DNA from: Neurospora tetrasperma FGSC 2508
Taxonomy: Eukaryota > Ascomycota > Sordariomycetes > Sordariales > Sordariaceae
Assembly (NCBI RefSeq): GCF_000213175.1
Contig: NW_009799100.1
Location: 4,281,099-4,345,098 of the forward strand
Length of the DNA stretch: 64,000 nucleotides
Reading direction: 5' to 3'
The notes under the pieces: generated by a model
Database searches by the model: none
The model's input: only the letters and a program-made list of their open reading frames with translations
What the model was told of the DNA's origin: nothing
Part shown: positions 37,308-48,659 of the stretch, one piece after another
How positions within the stretch are numbered: position 1 is the stretch's first letter
How the letters are laid out: each line of letters begins with the position of its first letter
Position numbers and translations under genes: made by a program

Positions 37308-37777
37308 GTGTATAGACATGACCGTCATCGTCTTTTACGGCGCTGCCAGAGCTGCTAAAAAAGAAGCAGCAAAGTTGCCCGTGGTAAAATCACCAGACCG
37401 AGAGCTATTACATATGCTGTCAATCATTCGAACTCGTCGTTCTAGCTTGGCCGAACTCGAATCTTTTTGACGGTGAAGAGTCGGCAGCACAGGCAATTAA
37501 GGACTCAGGCACAACACTCGTATATAATCGCATACACCCGGGAACGCAAAGGCACTGAGCACTTTGCAACCCATATCAACAGTCAACGATGCGCCCGAGA
37601 GCTATTCTGCCTCTTCAAGAGGAAATAAATCTACACAACGTGGTATCCGGCGGCGGCGGCACAGACGATGCATGACTGTCATTGTTGTCAGAACGCAACC
37701 CTCAGTTGGCTCTGAGTGACTTTCTTGCTGCTTAATCATTTGCTGGAGAGCAGCCACGTTATCCACTCCAAATTGCA

Positions 37778-37792
37778 CACTACACTACACTA
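37778..37792. repeat. CACTA pentanucleotide array (3 units)
   Basis: Three perfect CACTA units preceded by a partial one, the same unit as at 34653-34672. Confidence 0.85.
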
Positions 37793-38959
37793 CAATTCTC
37801 ACTTTGCAACCGTTGGCGTTGAGCAACTCTTTCAGCACCCCGAGACCCCCGGATGAACTCTAGGTCAGTGATGGAGGTGCATCATGTCATTGGCTGTGCA
37901 AGCACTGGGTGGTCTCAGTCTTCACTGCGATGACGGGACCATAGCCTCACGTGCCCAACACCAGACGAGTGTGGGTGATGGTCTGGATGGTGACGTCCCC
38001 TTGTCCTATTCAACCCTGTAAAAACCAGCCGAAACCACCCTCATATTATGACGCTCCAAAAGGCAGAATTCAATCCGAGAGTTGAATATCCATCATTCGC
38101 GGCGGCCTCGAGACTACCTATCGACTGCTCTTCAATAAAACACACCGCGGAGCTTCACAACAGTCAGAACGATCACATGCTTATAAAATCTAGCGACCAT
38201 GCTTGGGCGTTGTCGATAAGCAACGGAATCATTGAAAGCGCTCGGTGCGGGGAGGGGGCGTGTGCAGTTTCGAAGATGCACTTTGGGGAATCGAGACGCA
38301 CTTTTTCCAACCGGGCGTATCCAGGGAAAAAAAGAAAAAAAGAACGAAAAAAAATAGGCCAAGACGAATCATTGTCGTGTCGTCTGTCGTGTCGTCGTCG
38401 TCAATGTCCCCTGCCCTTGTGGTCTGGTCCGGAGGTCCAAGTTGAGAGCTTTGCACGCCGCGTCCGTCTCCGCCCGGAAGTTTCCGTTTGCAGATTCATC
38501 GGAGTATTCTCCGGCCCTGAGAGTGTGCCCCGAGTGTCCGAGTTTGGTGGCTGCCGGTCTCCCTGCGCACGTCCTTCTAGCACAAAGTGGCACTGCTGTC
38601 ACTCTTGTGCTCATCATCAGAGCGCCCGTGTCCTTGGGGGGATTCATCGGACGAGCAACTCTTCAGAGGTACGTATGTACACTAGTTACAGTACCTGGCC
38701 AGAATCGGCGTTGGTGTGGTGGGTTTGGGCAGAAACAAGGAACCCTTCACCAAGAGGAAAGCGGAGATGCGACTCTGTCGAAGGAAATGAAGCTACAGTA
38801 GCGTGTCGAGAGGCTTTTGATTTTGATCGGGTCCTCGGGAGGAAGCTCTGAAGAAAAAAATTATATGCCGCAATCTCTTCTTTTTCTCCATCTTTACCCC
38901 AGGCCCCCCGGGCAATCCCTGAAATTCCGGGTTATACCTGGTCGATGATGTGAAGAAAG

Positions 38960-38973
38960 TTTTTTTTTTTTTT
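38960..38973. repeat. Poly-T tract, 14 nt
   Basis: Fourteen T followed by a CT-rich stretch in gene-free sequence. Confidence 0.9.
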
Positions 38974-41603
38974 CTCTTTTTCTCTTCTTTCCCAAAAACA
39001 GGCCGATACAACATGGCAGAAGATGACCCTGATGCCTCCATGTGCGTCAACGACACTCTGTGTGTGGACCACTCTGGTGGCCTGCCGTAGCGCACATTAT
39101 CAATCTCGGGTTTCCCAACAAGAAGACGTCTCCGTCCGGTCCGTGATCATCATGTGATAGCCGTCTTACTGGCATCATCTCCACCACCACCACGACATGG
39201 CTTGGACTGGCCCTTCTTCCCACCCCGAGTTGGAAGGAGCTTCATCAGCAGCCACCTCTTTCACGCCCACGTTTCCGCTGTGTGGGAAATTGTAACTTTA
39301 CGCTACGTACTAGGTACTGCAGACGAACAGCCTCGCTGCGAATGTGTTAATCCCTTTCGAGGCTGCTGCGTACCCTCGTGGCTAGCAAGACTTTTTTGCT
39401 TGCGAACGGCAGTCAAGCAAAAGGGTCTTGGTTGGTTGACATGAATCAGATATGTATGAGGTGACCACTTAGAGAAACCCACCAGGCGTCCAAGTGGGGG
39501 AGGGAATTCAGTGTACGAGTCTCCTGCAGCCGACAAAACACAGTTCGCTGCTACGTAGCATGGAAGGGGTCATATCGGGCGCTTCCATCGCCTGCAATCT
39601 GGAAGTCACGGCGCAAAGGTGGAAAGGTAAACTCATTCCTCCAACCCTACACTATGTACATGCATTGCAGAGGGATGTGTACCATCATAGGCCAGATGGC
39701 GCGGATCAAGGTCCCTCCTCCTCCGCTTTGCACGCAGGTACTTCACAATTCAATACCCTCTTCATCACTGGCAGCTTGACTTTTTGAGGGCTTCTCTCTG
39801 CCTGGCATCCTTGTCCCCTCTTCTGCGTAGGTAGACGTTACATTACGTTCGAGGAACGCCGCAGGCGGATAGGGACCAGCGAGTTAGTACCAAATCAGGG
39901 GACTTGACCTTTGAAAATCCGCTGGGTACATATCCAGAGGTGTGTCATGGAACCGTGATCCTCCTTGGACCCGTTACTTGACAGCATTATTGAAGGGGAC
40001 GAGGCAGTGCTGACGATGCCTATTCCCAAACTCATGGCGTAATCAACATGAGATATCGAATTACAAGTCGGGCCAGTTCAGGCTATTAGCCAAGGCGGCA
40101 GGCAAGACATAAGAACCCTCATGTCTTGGTGTTGGAGCACAAAACGGTCGATGGTTGAGCTGATCTCTCATTTCCCACGTTGTGTGTGTCTTGGAATGGC
40201 GGACCAATCTAGAAGCATCTTCCCGCAGGGCAAGGGAGAGACGTGGTAGGAGGGTAGGTGACCGTGAAATGGGATAGGCGAGTCACTAACAGGAATGGCT
40301 GCAATTCTCACCAAATCTGGTATCGGTTCCGCGCACCCCATTTCCGGAGGGGGGGGGTAATGCAGTCCTTGTCAGAACCCTTTCCTTTTTCTTGACCCTT
40401 CTACAATGCTGATCTGGAAGAGTAGGTATGCCATGGTACACGTGTAGTCCCTGGATGTATTTATTTTTCTCCCCACGAATGTAATCGTCGCCCCTGTTGT
40501 GATGGCAGGCACGGTAGGCAATAATAATTTATTTCTTCCCCTCGTGGCCAGACGTCGACAGCTTGCAAGCACTCACTCTCTGCAAGGTGAGGTATACTGA
40601 GGAGACCGACGAGCTGATCAACAAAGTAACGCCTTGCAACTGTTAGTGTACATTGACTCACACAGTTACGTACATCGATTACGACTCTTGATGTGACACA
40701 ATTTGGGAAGCTCTTCTGGCCTTGATCTACCATAGTACATCGTTTCACAAACCGGCCCAAGCTCGGATATCTTCACGATGGGAGAAGGTATAGTTGCTCA
40801 ACCACGTTCCGGTAGTAACCAAATCCCACCCTGCGAACCGACCTACGTATTCGACTTCTATCGTCTTCGAGTGGCAAACTCAATTTCCCAGTTTGCCAAG
40901 ATGAAAAAGATGGCTTTCGATTTTAGGAAAACACATTCGAACTGCTATGACGAGCGTGGCCGAGTTCGTGATACATACGCTTGGGGATCCACTGTTTCGC
41001 CCATCATCGGTGATTTTTCTTTCGAGGATAATTCAAGGTCGTTCATGTGCACAAATTCACCGGTACGGCCATACATTGCCCGTTCCGGAGACCGGAGCGG
41101 ACCTGCCAAGTCTCCCCCAAAGTCAACTCAGGTGAAGCTCGAAGAAATGTACCATATCGGATCATTTCAACAACAAACCGCATGTTCCTGTTCGGCTCGG
41201 TTAAGATTACCTGGAGTAAATGACATAGAAAAGGCAATGTGGGCAGGTATTCCCTAAATTGACACCCCCGAAACCCTCATTCAGGAACTACTTTTTCTGA
41301 ATCGGTCCGGTTCCAGGTTGTCTGTATGGTTTGTTGTCCGTCATCGAGATCTTTTATCATTCCATCTCTCTACGTCAATGCACTGGCAGAGAGCTCTATC
41401 ACACCGAAGAAATGAAAATTTTCCCGCAACTGACGATGACCCAAATGAAATGATATTCAATACTCGCCTGCCAGATGACACTTACTCGCTACCGGTCACA
41501 CGGTAGTGTACCAGGGAACATTGACTAGCTAGCCGCTTTCCCTCCAGAAGGGTTGGTGGAACTGTCCAGGTAGGTAATAACACCACACCTCTAACGAGGA
41601 CAT

Positions 41604-41631
41604 TCTCATGTGTGTCTTACTGCACATGAGA
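41604..41631. repeat. Short hairpin (9-bp stem, 10-nt loop)
   Basis: TCTCATGTG (41604-41612) and CACATGAGA (41623-41631) are perfectly complementary around a 10-nt loop. Seen in sequence only; no known RNA family recognised. Confidence 0.6.
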
Positions 41632-43513
41632 TTTCACGGGTGTAAATGGCTAGGCTGACACTGGATAGTTGAGTGTTACCCTAGGCTAGGTGTTTGGTAA
41701 GATCCAGAGCGGTCGAGTTGTGCCCATCATGACCCAAGTAAAGCCAAAGACATAAATACATGGCAAGCACATCATAGGCAGCGAGATACTTGTCATATTA
41801 ATCCCAATTTGATAGTTACCTAGCGGTGACAGCTACGACGAGGAAAGCGGATATCGTCATCATCTGGCTACTACCTCACAGAGCTTACGTACCTCTAGCC
41901 TAGGCAGAAAGCTTTGAGTTTTCATGGTCTAGGCATCCAATCTGGCTTGGTCCAGTGAACGTATGTCCAATGTTGTCTACTGCATCCCCTTGATAGCAAA
42001 GTGTTAATCGGAATGAAGGCCTTCCTTTCGGTTCAGTCCTATAAACAAAGTTGCCTGCTAGCTGGAGTCTTGGAGTCTGAGTGGTGCATCTACATAGTTA
42101 CCCAGCCTATACCTTTATACATAGAGTAAAAGTGACTATCGTCAAAGTCGCCCGCAGCTGGAGCTACAGTAAAGTTGACACACCAAAGAGGGACGAAATA
42201 GACGGTCGACAAAGTCGGTCAGCACAATAGCTGTGGATGATAGAATATCTAAGACCGAGGAATGTGAAAATGAAGAGCAGGCCGCTGATGAATGACCACG
42301 GAAACTAGGTGATATACTTTCAGCTACTCAAGTTATGTTCTTTACATCAGTTCATCTGTTGCACATGAAGAGCACAGAGGAGGACAGGCAACGTTTACTT
42401 GGGCAGCTAGTTTGTTTATACAATTCCATCTTCGCCGTACGTGAACGGTCCGCTTCCTTCGGGAGTCTCCTTGCTCTGGACTAACCTAAGATGAATGAGC
42501 AACCCGATCGGGCGTTCCTCGTTGCTTGTAGGCCAACTATTCATCCCCCACCAGTGCGCTTTGTCTACCGTTTATGAGGACCAAAGTGTTACCATTGCTT
42601 CAGCCAAGTGTCCTTGAGAACCCTTAGCTACTGACCGTAGGTACGTCAACGAATGTATTAATCCACGAGACTTGCATCTTGCTGAAGTGGGAATGAACGT
42701 TTGGCCGACGGCGTAAAGGGTCATGACACTCAACGTTGGGAGCAGAAGTCATAGCAGTCGAGGCTAAAGCGCCATGTGTACTTCACTCAAATCGAATCGT
42801 CATTACCCAACATAAGATGATGTGGCCCTAGGTTTGGTCTTGTTGATATGGACAGCAGCAGTAGCTTCAGTCGTTGTCTCATGAGTGAGACGAAGTTCAA
42901 CTCACCAATCTCCAATCTCCTATCGCCCTGATCAGCGCAGCCATGGAAACCATGGGAAGTACACCGAGAAACTTGAGAAGATGTCTAGAAGCTGGGTATA
43001 TTATAAATAGACAAGAAGTTACCAAACACTTCCCCGTTCCCTTGCTCTAACCCACAATGGCTCAGCTGACAGATACTCGACCCGTCGATAAGCATTGAGA
43101 TGAATCCAGTAGAGAAAACAAAATGGAAAATCAATGATGCATGAGCACCACCTCCCCAACGACCAACCTGGTTTCCACTTTTCGTTACAGTTGTCCCTTT
43201 TTCGGTTGCTCCCAGCCCGAGCGTATCGCAAGTCATCCGGGCCCCTTAACCTTCATCATCTTGAAAGTGAAATACAGAGAGCATAAAGATATCCCCAGAA
43301 AACCCCTTTCAGTGTGGTTCTCCGTCACGTCCATACCAGTTCCAATGCAGTCTACTAGACTAGTGGAAGGTGAATGGCTGAGCCTGAACTGACCAAATGC
43401 AATAGAGCATTGGTCATCACGTTTTTTAAGCTTGTATCCAAACCAGAACAACAAGCTAATGTCTGTGTACAGGTCTTCAAACGCGACATCTGTCGAAAGT
43501 CCACAATGCCTCC

Positions 43514-45336
43514 TCACATGATATTCATACTATAAGGCACGATAGCCTTATCGATCACCGGCTCGCGGCGACACGTCGTATCCTTCTCGTCACCCCACCT
43601 GCCGAACCACTCCTCCTCATTCTTCACTGCACTGTCGAAAGCTTTCCTGCATTCCTCGGGCAGCAGATCCCTGATATCGTCAGGTACGGCGCTCAAGCCC
43701 TTGAAGGGGGCAAGGAAGTCGGCACGCGCGGAGGCAGCCCGATCGGCGGGCGATGTACGGAAGGGTACCTCGTAGGCGGCGGGGGAAATGCCAGCGGGTG
43801 GCAGCTCGATTTCCACGTCGGTGATGAGAAAGTTGCGGGATATGGAGGGCTTGACAGGAGGAAGGTCTGAGGACGAAGACGAGGCGTCTTCAGAGTCTAC
43901 CACCTGCGTGATGCGGGCATGTGTAGGTTGGATGATGTGCGGGTAGTGCATTTGGTTAGTGTGAATGTCATAGACGCCGTTAAGGTTGGCGCGCCGGACG
44001 CTGGTGAGGATGCTGTTGAAGTTACTGCGTAGAAGAGATGTTAGCGTTCCTGTGTCCGGTAGCAAGGAAACTGCCAAAGAATAGAATGCCTACCTGGCTT
44101 CGCGAGCATGTTCCAATTGCCAGTTAACGTCGTTGACAGCAACCCGTCGTTTGGTTGGGGCGACCTTGGCGTTTTGCTGTGGTACTGACGGTATATTCGA
44201 GTGATAAACTGAGCTTGCACCGTGCCACGCCACATATTGGTTCTTGTTGTAAGGCTTGCCCGGTTCGAAAATATCGTTGGGATCGGCGAGCTCGCCCTCA
44301 ACGACACCCTCCTCACGCGCCTTGGCGACTTCGTAGTCATCAATGATCCTTCGTCCGCCGACAATGATCAGGGCGCCAAACTCGCGGAACACTGAACGTG
44401 CTGTCACAATACCAATCGTACGGCCCTTGTAACTGTGTGGGATGATTTCTCGCTCGATCATGTCCCGTTTTTCCTCGTCGTTAACGATGATCTTGTAGAG
44501 TTTTCTGTGTTTCGTGAAAAAGAGATACGAGTCTCTGAAGCCGACACAACGTGCTGGCTCGGTCGAAAGCATGTATAGACGATCTCCACGGCCGAGGACG
44601 GTGAATGTGCGGCAACGATACTCGCGGCCATCCTGAAGATTTCCTAGCTTATCGACCTTCTTCTCACCCTCCGGGTCCTCGGGAAGGTCCACCTCGTCGT
44701 TGATAATGTCGAGAACGGTACCATCTTTGTCAATGGATTGCTGGGTTGGTTGGAAATGCTGGCCCTTGCGACCGCCTCTGCCTCTCCATCCTCCGCGACC
44801 GCGACGGCGAGGAGCGTTTTCATCACGATTGGGGGGTTCGATCGGCAGAGTGTCCCAGTCGGGAGGTCGGTTCTTGGGTGGTCGCCCCAAGCGTCGGCGA
44901 CGGATGACAGGCTCTGGGGGAGGGCTTGGGCTCTTGCCCGACTCGTCTTCCTCTGGGGCTTCCTCTTCCTCGTGTCCGTCACCACCCGACTCATCATCCT
45001 TCTCGACATCATCCTCTCCGTCTCGTTGTGATGGTTCGGCGTCGTCTTGATCGGCATCGGGCATAGGCTCATCCTCGTCGTCTAGGCCTTCGAATGTCTT
45101 TGGGGTGCTTTCTGGTTGTGCATGGCTTTGATAAGCAACTGCTTGTTTGAAATAGAAGGATTTGCGCGTGGCAACTGCTTTCGTTGGAGTGGATCACAAT
45201 GTATGGAATACATTTAAATGTGCAGGCAAAGGGAGGGAGGAAATGCCAAATGATAAACGATGATGAAATCGAGTAACTTACCGAGGGCCTGCTGTGCGCG
45301 TTTCGCGGCTGCGCGGCCTGATCGCCGGGAAGGCAT
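43514..45336 (-). CDS. RSC7/SWP82-type chromatin remodelling subunit
   Basis: Three exons: 45336-45282, then 45174 (or an alternative acceptor) to 44094, and 44024-43514, giving 548 aa. It starts MPSRRSGRAAAKRAQQAL. Acidic residues dominate about 50-105. An AT-hook-like RRRRLGRPPKNRP lies at about 110-122, and an RGG-type basic stretch (RRRGRGGWRGRGGRKG) follows. The central domain, with EYRCRTFTVLGRGDRLYMLSTEPARCVGFRDSYLFF and GRTIGIVTARSVFREFGALIIVGGRRIIDDY in pieces, is the conserved core of the RSC7/SWP82 family. C-terminal blocks NSILTSVRRANLNGVYDIHTNQMHYPH fit too. The family belongs to RSC and SWI/SNF nucleosome remodellers in the nucleus. Exon 1 is short and the first acceptor is ambiguous (45177, 45174 or 45138), which changes the product by a few residues. 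It lies upstream of and reads the same way as the TFIIB gene's neighbour space. Confidence 0.9.
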
Positions 45337-46277
45337 GATTTCGAAGGTAACGTATTGTATGCTTGGTGATAAGCTGTGATTGTGGTTTGAAGTGGAGGCG
45401 CAGAGTAAGGCGGACGGTCGAGTTGCGTTTGGGGTTTGGAGGTGACGATGTCAAAATTACTGAGACGCGGTTGAGAGGTGGGAGACGTGAAGCCGCTGCA
45501 GTCAGTGCCCTGCTAGTGCAGTGGTGGTTTGCCTGTGAAGCGACTGCCCATTGACCCACTTGGCGTGTACAGTGTATCGATCAAGCGCACTGTGATTTTC
45601 TTTACGGTGCGACGACAGAGCCCTTCAACCAAATAAATGCCCACCAAACAAACCAAGTACTGTACTGACTGTGTAAGTCATCCCGGGCCCTTTGAAGTCC
45701 TGGATTCCAGCTTATGGACACATTCTCATGTTTTCCAAATGGGGAGTATTGATATCTTGTATTAACTATCTTGATTCCCCAAGTCCCTGTCGGTGCCCAA
45801 GTCGAATAGCAAGTAACGAAAGAATTCCCCTGAATGCCTCGAGGTAAGATCAGCTTTCAAACCCGCAAATGTCCTTCCGATATGCCTAGGTAGAAGCTGA
45901 TCGATCTAACCTCGTTTCCCATTTTATGCTCATAGTGTGCCAGGCCCGTTTGTCCTGCCGCACTGCGACCAGCCTCCGCAGTAACCAGCCCTATCTTGGG
46001 CATACGATAACCTGCTTCTCTTCCGACCACCAATATGCTTCCAAGCTTCTCGAAAATCCGGACGTGCCTGTGGATCGTCTTTTGCCCGTCAACCAAAGTT
46101 CAAAAGCCACCACGTTCTCAGTAGAATAACCTTGTCATCTCAGTGAGGCTGACCACCCTGTCAAGCTTAAGAAAACGCAATGCTGTCACGCCGCGATTCT
46201 GTCCCGTGGAAATTAAGAAGCGGAGCCGCCCACCAAGAGCCAACGCTCTATCCAAACTACCCGCGCACCCGAGGCCC
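45337..46277. other. Intergenic region between TFIIB and RSC7 genes
   Basis: About 0.94 kb between the stop of TFIIB (minus strand) and the start of the RSC7-type gene (minus strand). It should hold the TFIIB 3' UTR and the RSC7 promoter. No gene seen. Confidence 0.5.
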
Positions 46278-47324
46278 CTAGTTCGCAGGAAGCTTGTCGA
46301 GGTTTGGCACTCCCTCAGGGAAGATCTCCTCAAGCAGCTTGTCCTTCTTGTTATAGAGGAGACGATAAGCTGTTTTGACGGTTCCGTCGCTAACACCAGC
46401 CACTGCAGCAATGTCCTTGGACGTACGTGACTCGTTCCTGATGTGGGATGCCATGTAGATACACGCAGCGGCAACGGAAAGGGGAGAACGGCCAGCCAGC
46501 TCCGAAATAGTGCTGGTCTTGTCGGCCAACTGGCGGGCAACGTCCTCGACTGCAACTGAGTTGCGGAAGTTGAGGTTGCTGCAATAACGAGCGCAAAGCT
46601 CGGTAGCTGTAGTAGATCCCTTGCCCTGGTATTGCTGGTTGAAGGTGGGGATGCTGGTCGTGATTGCATGCTCCTCGCCTCCGATCTTCTGGAGGAAGGA
46701 TTCCAACTGCTTGAAAACCCTACCAATCTCCTTCTTCGAAACCTTGGTCAGGCTGTAGATCTCACGGAACGTACGCGGAACTCCCGTTTGGCGGCATGCA
46801 ATGAAGATGCAGCCAGCGGTGATGGCTTCCTGAGACTTGCCCTTGAGGGCCTTGTTGTCCTCGACGAGCTTGTAAATGTGCTTGGCAGCATTTGCCACCT
46901 GGGTACCAGCATTGATGCTGTCTGTCAAGCCCTGAATATCGCGATAGGCCTGCATAAGCTGCTTGGAGTTCTTATCCTGAGTGATCTTGTTCTGAAGGTG
47001 GGACAGGTTCTTGCCGTTTTTTCCATCGAACGCGATAGTGGTCTGGAGCTGGTCACCATCGATCAGCTGGTTGGGGCCATCACCAACACGAGAGGGGTCA
47101 TCGTTGCCCTGGTCGTCGTTGGAGAAAGTACGCCACTCGGAGCGGGTATCGATGATGCGCTCGCCCAGCACAAGACCGCAGGAGCCGCAAACCATGTCTC
47201 CTGACGAGAACTCTTCGACAAGGTGAGGCGGATCTTCCTTGCACTCCGGGCACATGAGGAGATTCTGGAGATTCTCCTTGAACTTCTCCTGTTGCGGAGG
47301 CTTGGGAATAATGAAATCGGTCAT
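46278..47324 (-). CDS. sua7: Transcription initiation factor IIB (TFIIB)
   Basis: An intronless 348-aa frame, close to yeast Sua7 (345). The N-terminal zinc ribbon has Cys25, Cys28, Cys46 and Cys49 (CPEC ... CGSC), with the following B-reader region GERIIDTRSEWRTFSND and GDGPNQLIDGDQL. Two cyclin-like repeats follow: about 120-210 (LTDSINAGTQVANAAKHIYKL, AGCIFIACRQTGVPRTFREI) and about 225-315 (NSVAVEDVARQLADK, RSPLSVAAACIYMASHI, VSDGTVKTAYRLLY). TFIIB bridges TBP at the promoter and RNA polymerase II and fixes the start site. All key features appear intact. Start ATG at 47324 is the only sensible choice because MTDF directly precedes the ribbon. Confidence 0.97.
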   Translation of the reverse strand: MTDFIIPKPPQQEKFKENLQNLLMCPECKEDPPHLVEEFSSGDMVCGSCGLVLGERIIDTRSEWRTFSNDDQGNDDPSRVGDGPNQLIDGDQLQTTIAFDGKNGKNLSHLQNKITQDKNSKQLMQAYRDIQGLTDSINAGTQVANAAKHIYKLVEDNKALKGKSQEAITAGCIFIACRQTGVPRTFREIYSLTKVSKKEIGRVFKQLESFLQKIGGEEHAITTSIPTFNQQYQGKGSTTATELCARYCSNLNFRNSVAVEDVARQLADKTSTISELAGRSPLSVAAACIYMASHIRNESRTSKDIAAVAGVSDGTVKTAYRLLYNKKDKLLEEIFPEGVPNLDKLPAN

Positions 47325-48263
47325 TTTGGGCGTTGTTCAACGGTACTGTGTATTTGGACTATCTGGAGGAAATGGGAAAATCGTCGTGACCCAGGTGAAC
47401 TGCGGGTTCAAGTTTCTGCAGCGGATCCAGAAGCCGGAAAATAAAAAATGGTCGAACAGATGTCGAAGGCGGGGAAGGTGGCGCGACGCCCGAATTTCGA
47501 TGGATTTGGTGCGTCGCTTTGGACGAGAGATCAAAGCCCTTTGTTGCAAATGGGCTTGTCTGAGTTTGGGCGTGACTGCTCTGGTTTACCAGTGAAGGCG
47601 TCCGAGGAGGCACTCGAGTGAGGTCGCCGCAGAACAGAACAGTCGGGTCACGGTCGGTACGCTGGAGGTATTATCGTCGGGGATTACAGATGCTTCGATG
47701 GACTTCAGATCGAGCGCGACAGAACCTACGGGAAAGCGGTCGAAATCGAATTCCTTGGTTCCGACTTCAACGACAAAAGAATTCTGTTGGCAGCGTTCTT
47801 TCGATGATTTGTGGTTGAGCACGGCGAGCGAGCGAGCGAGCGACAGGCAGTGACGGGTTGACAAGATGTGCGTGGACGAAGGGGCGAGGCGCGGAGTCCT
47901 GAGAAAAAAAAAAAAAAGAAAGAGAAAGAGAATGGAAGTGGGAAAGGCCCAGTCCGGCTGCCTGTTGTTGAGTCGCAGATAAGTGGAAACCCTCAAGGGA
48001 AGACCTGACTGTGACGGGCCGGCTCCGGCTGTTTGGCTGACGGTTGCGGTTTGACCTGTAGAGGTACGTAACACTGGCAAACAGCCGCTGTAGGATTGGC
48101 CCTAATCGCTATGGTCCCAGTGACACCTCAGCAGGCACCAAGGAACCCGACTGCATGGCGGTCCTGCTTCCCGCCATCCAACCTGGACGCCTTGACCCCC
48201 AGCTGCTGAGCCCCACATAACCTTAAGTACGTAGAGGTAGCGACTCGAGGCGGACCGCTTATT
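47325..48263. other. Upstream region of TFIIB gene
   Basis: About 0.94 kb holding the TFIIB promoter and leader. It contains an A14 tract (47904-47917) and a short GAGC tandem repeat (about 47824-47840). A 164-codon minus-strand frame (47586-48080) has no motif and I take it as leader or chance. Confidence 0.5.
47904..47917. repeat. Poly-A tract, 14 nt
   Basis: Fourteen A followed by a GA-rich stretch, in the presumed promoter of TFIIB. Confidence 0.9.
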
Positions 48264-48659
48264 AGGGCGTGTTCGTCGACCTGGAATGAATGGACTTGTC
48301 TCAGAAGAGGAAATGATTTTTCTTGGGGATATGGTCCGTGTCAGGTACTTCGAGAGAAACGGGCTGATTTTTGATCAAAGTCCCTTTTTGGAAGCACTTT
48401 TTACTAATAACTTCCAACTGCTCATTGGACCTGCAAATGGCTTACAATTTCTAGCGCTTGATATGAGCCTCGTCGCCGTCGAAGGGCTAGACTTGGCGAC
48501 CAAAATTCCAAGTCCGATTTCCAAAGCTCTTAGTTGAGACGGATAGTTTCAGATATGGTGGTCACGGGCAGAATGCTTTTGACGGCTTTGTAGGTAGTGT
48601 ATCTCTCGACTTCCAAAACCATTTCCGAATCCTGATTTCCAGGTCGACGAACACGCCCT
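48264..48659. mobile_element. MITE-like inverted-repeat element B (396 bp)
   Basis: The left end AGGGCGTGTTCGTCGACCTG (48264 onward, continuing GAA) is matched perfectly by the reverse complement of the right end (to 48659): 23 bp without mismatch. The body has no transposase, only an 83-codon frame of no known family. This is the form of a non-autonomous DNA transposon. The outer flanks (CGCTTATT and TCCCTTGG) do not show a target duplication, so superfamily and exact ends are open. The terminal sequence resembles hAT ends only loosely. The perfect repeat suggests the copy is not very old, although the lost duplication argues the other way. Confidence 0.7.

Larger units (their letters stand above)
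33201..43513. other. Ten-kilobase stretch without a recognisable gene
   Basis: I read both strands and found no frame with a known domain, good start context or spliced continuation. The longest frames (up to 267 codons at 38048-38851, 165 at 36250-36747, 162 at 34902-35390, 159 at 40778-41257) show no motif and are about what chance gives in this length. The tract holds A/T homopolymers (37291-37307, 38960-38973), short CACTA pentamer arrays (34653-34672, 37778-37792), a 16-bp palindrome (36226-36241) and a 9-bp hairpin (41604-41631). Base composition looks ordinary, not strongly AT-rich, so I see no clear sign of repeat-induced mutation. It could contain long regulatory DNA, non-coding RNAs or very diverged genes. 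Confidence 0.5.

Noticed and set aside
38048-38851. 267-codon frame in the gene-free tract
   Set aside because: Its composition (many Arg, Ser and Cys, simple-repeat-derived Lys runs) is unlike the nearby real genes. It has no motif and overlaps several opposite-strand frames.
40640-40672. Imperfect hairpin around AACTGT...ACAGTT
   Set aside because: Stem is short and interrupted, so I do not consider it more than chance.
40778-41257. 159-codon frame with a reasonable ATG
   Set aside because: About one frame of this length is expected by chance in 10 kb on six frames. No domain, no conserved-looking pattern and no spliced extension.
47586-48080. 164-codon minus-strand frame upstream of TFIIB
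   Set aside because: It includes the translated A14 tract as a Phe run and lies in the expected promoter and leader of TFIIB.
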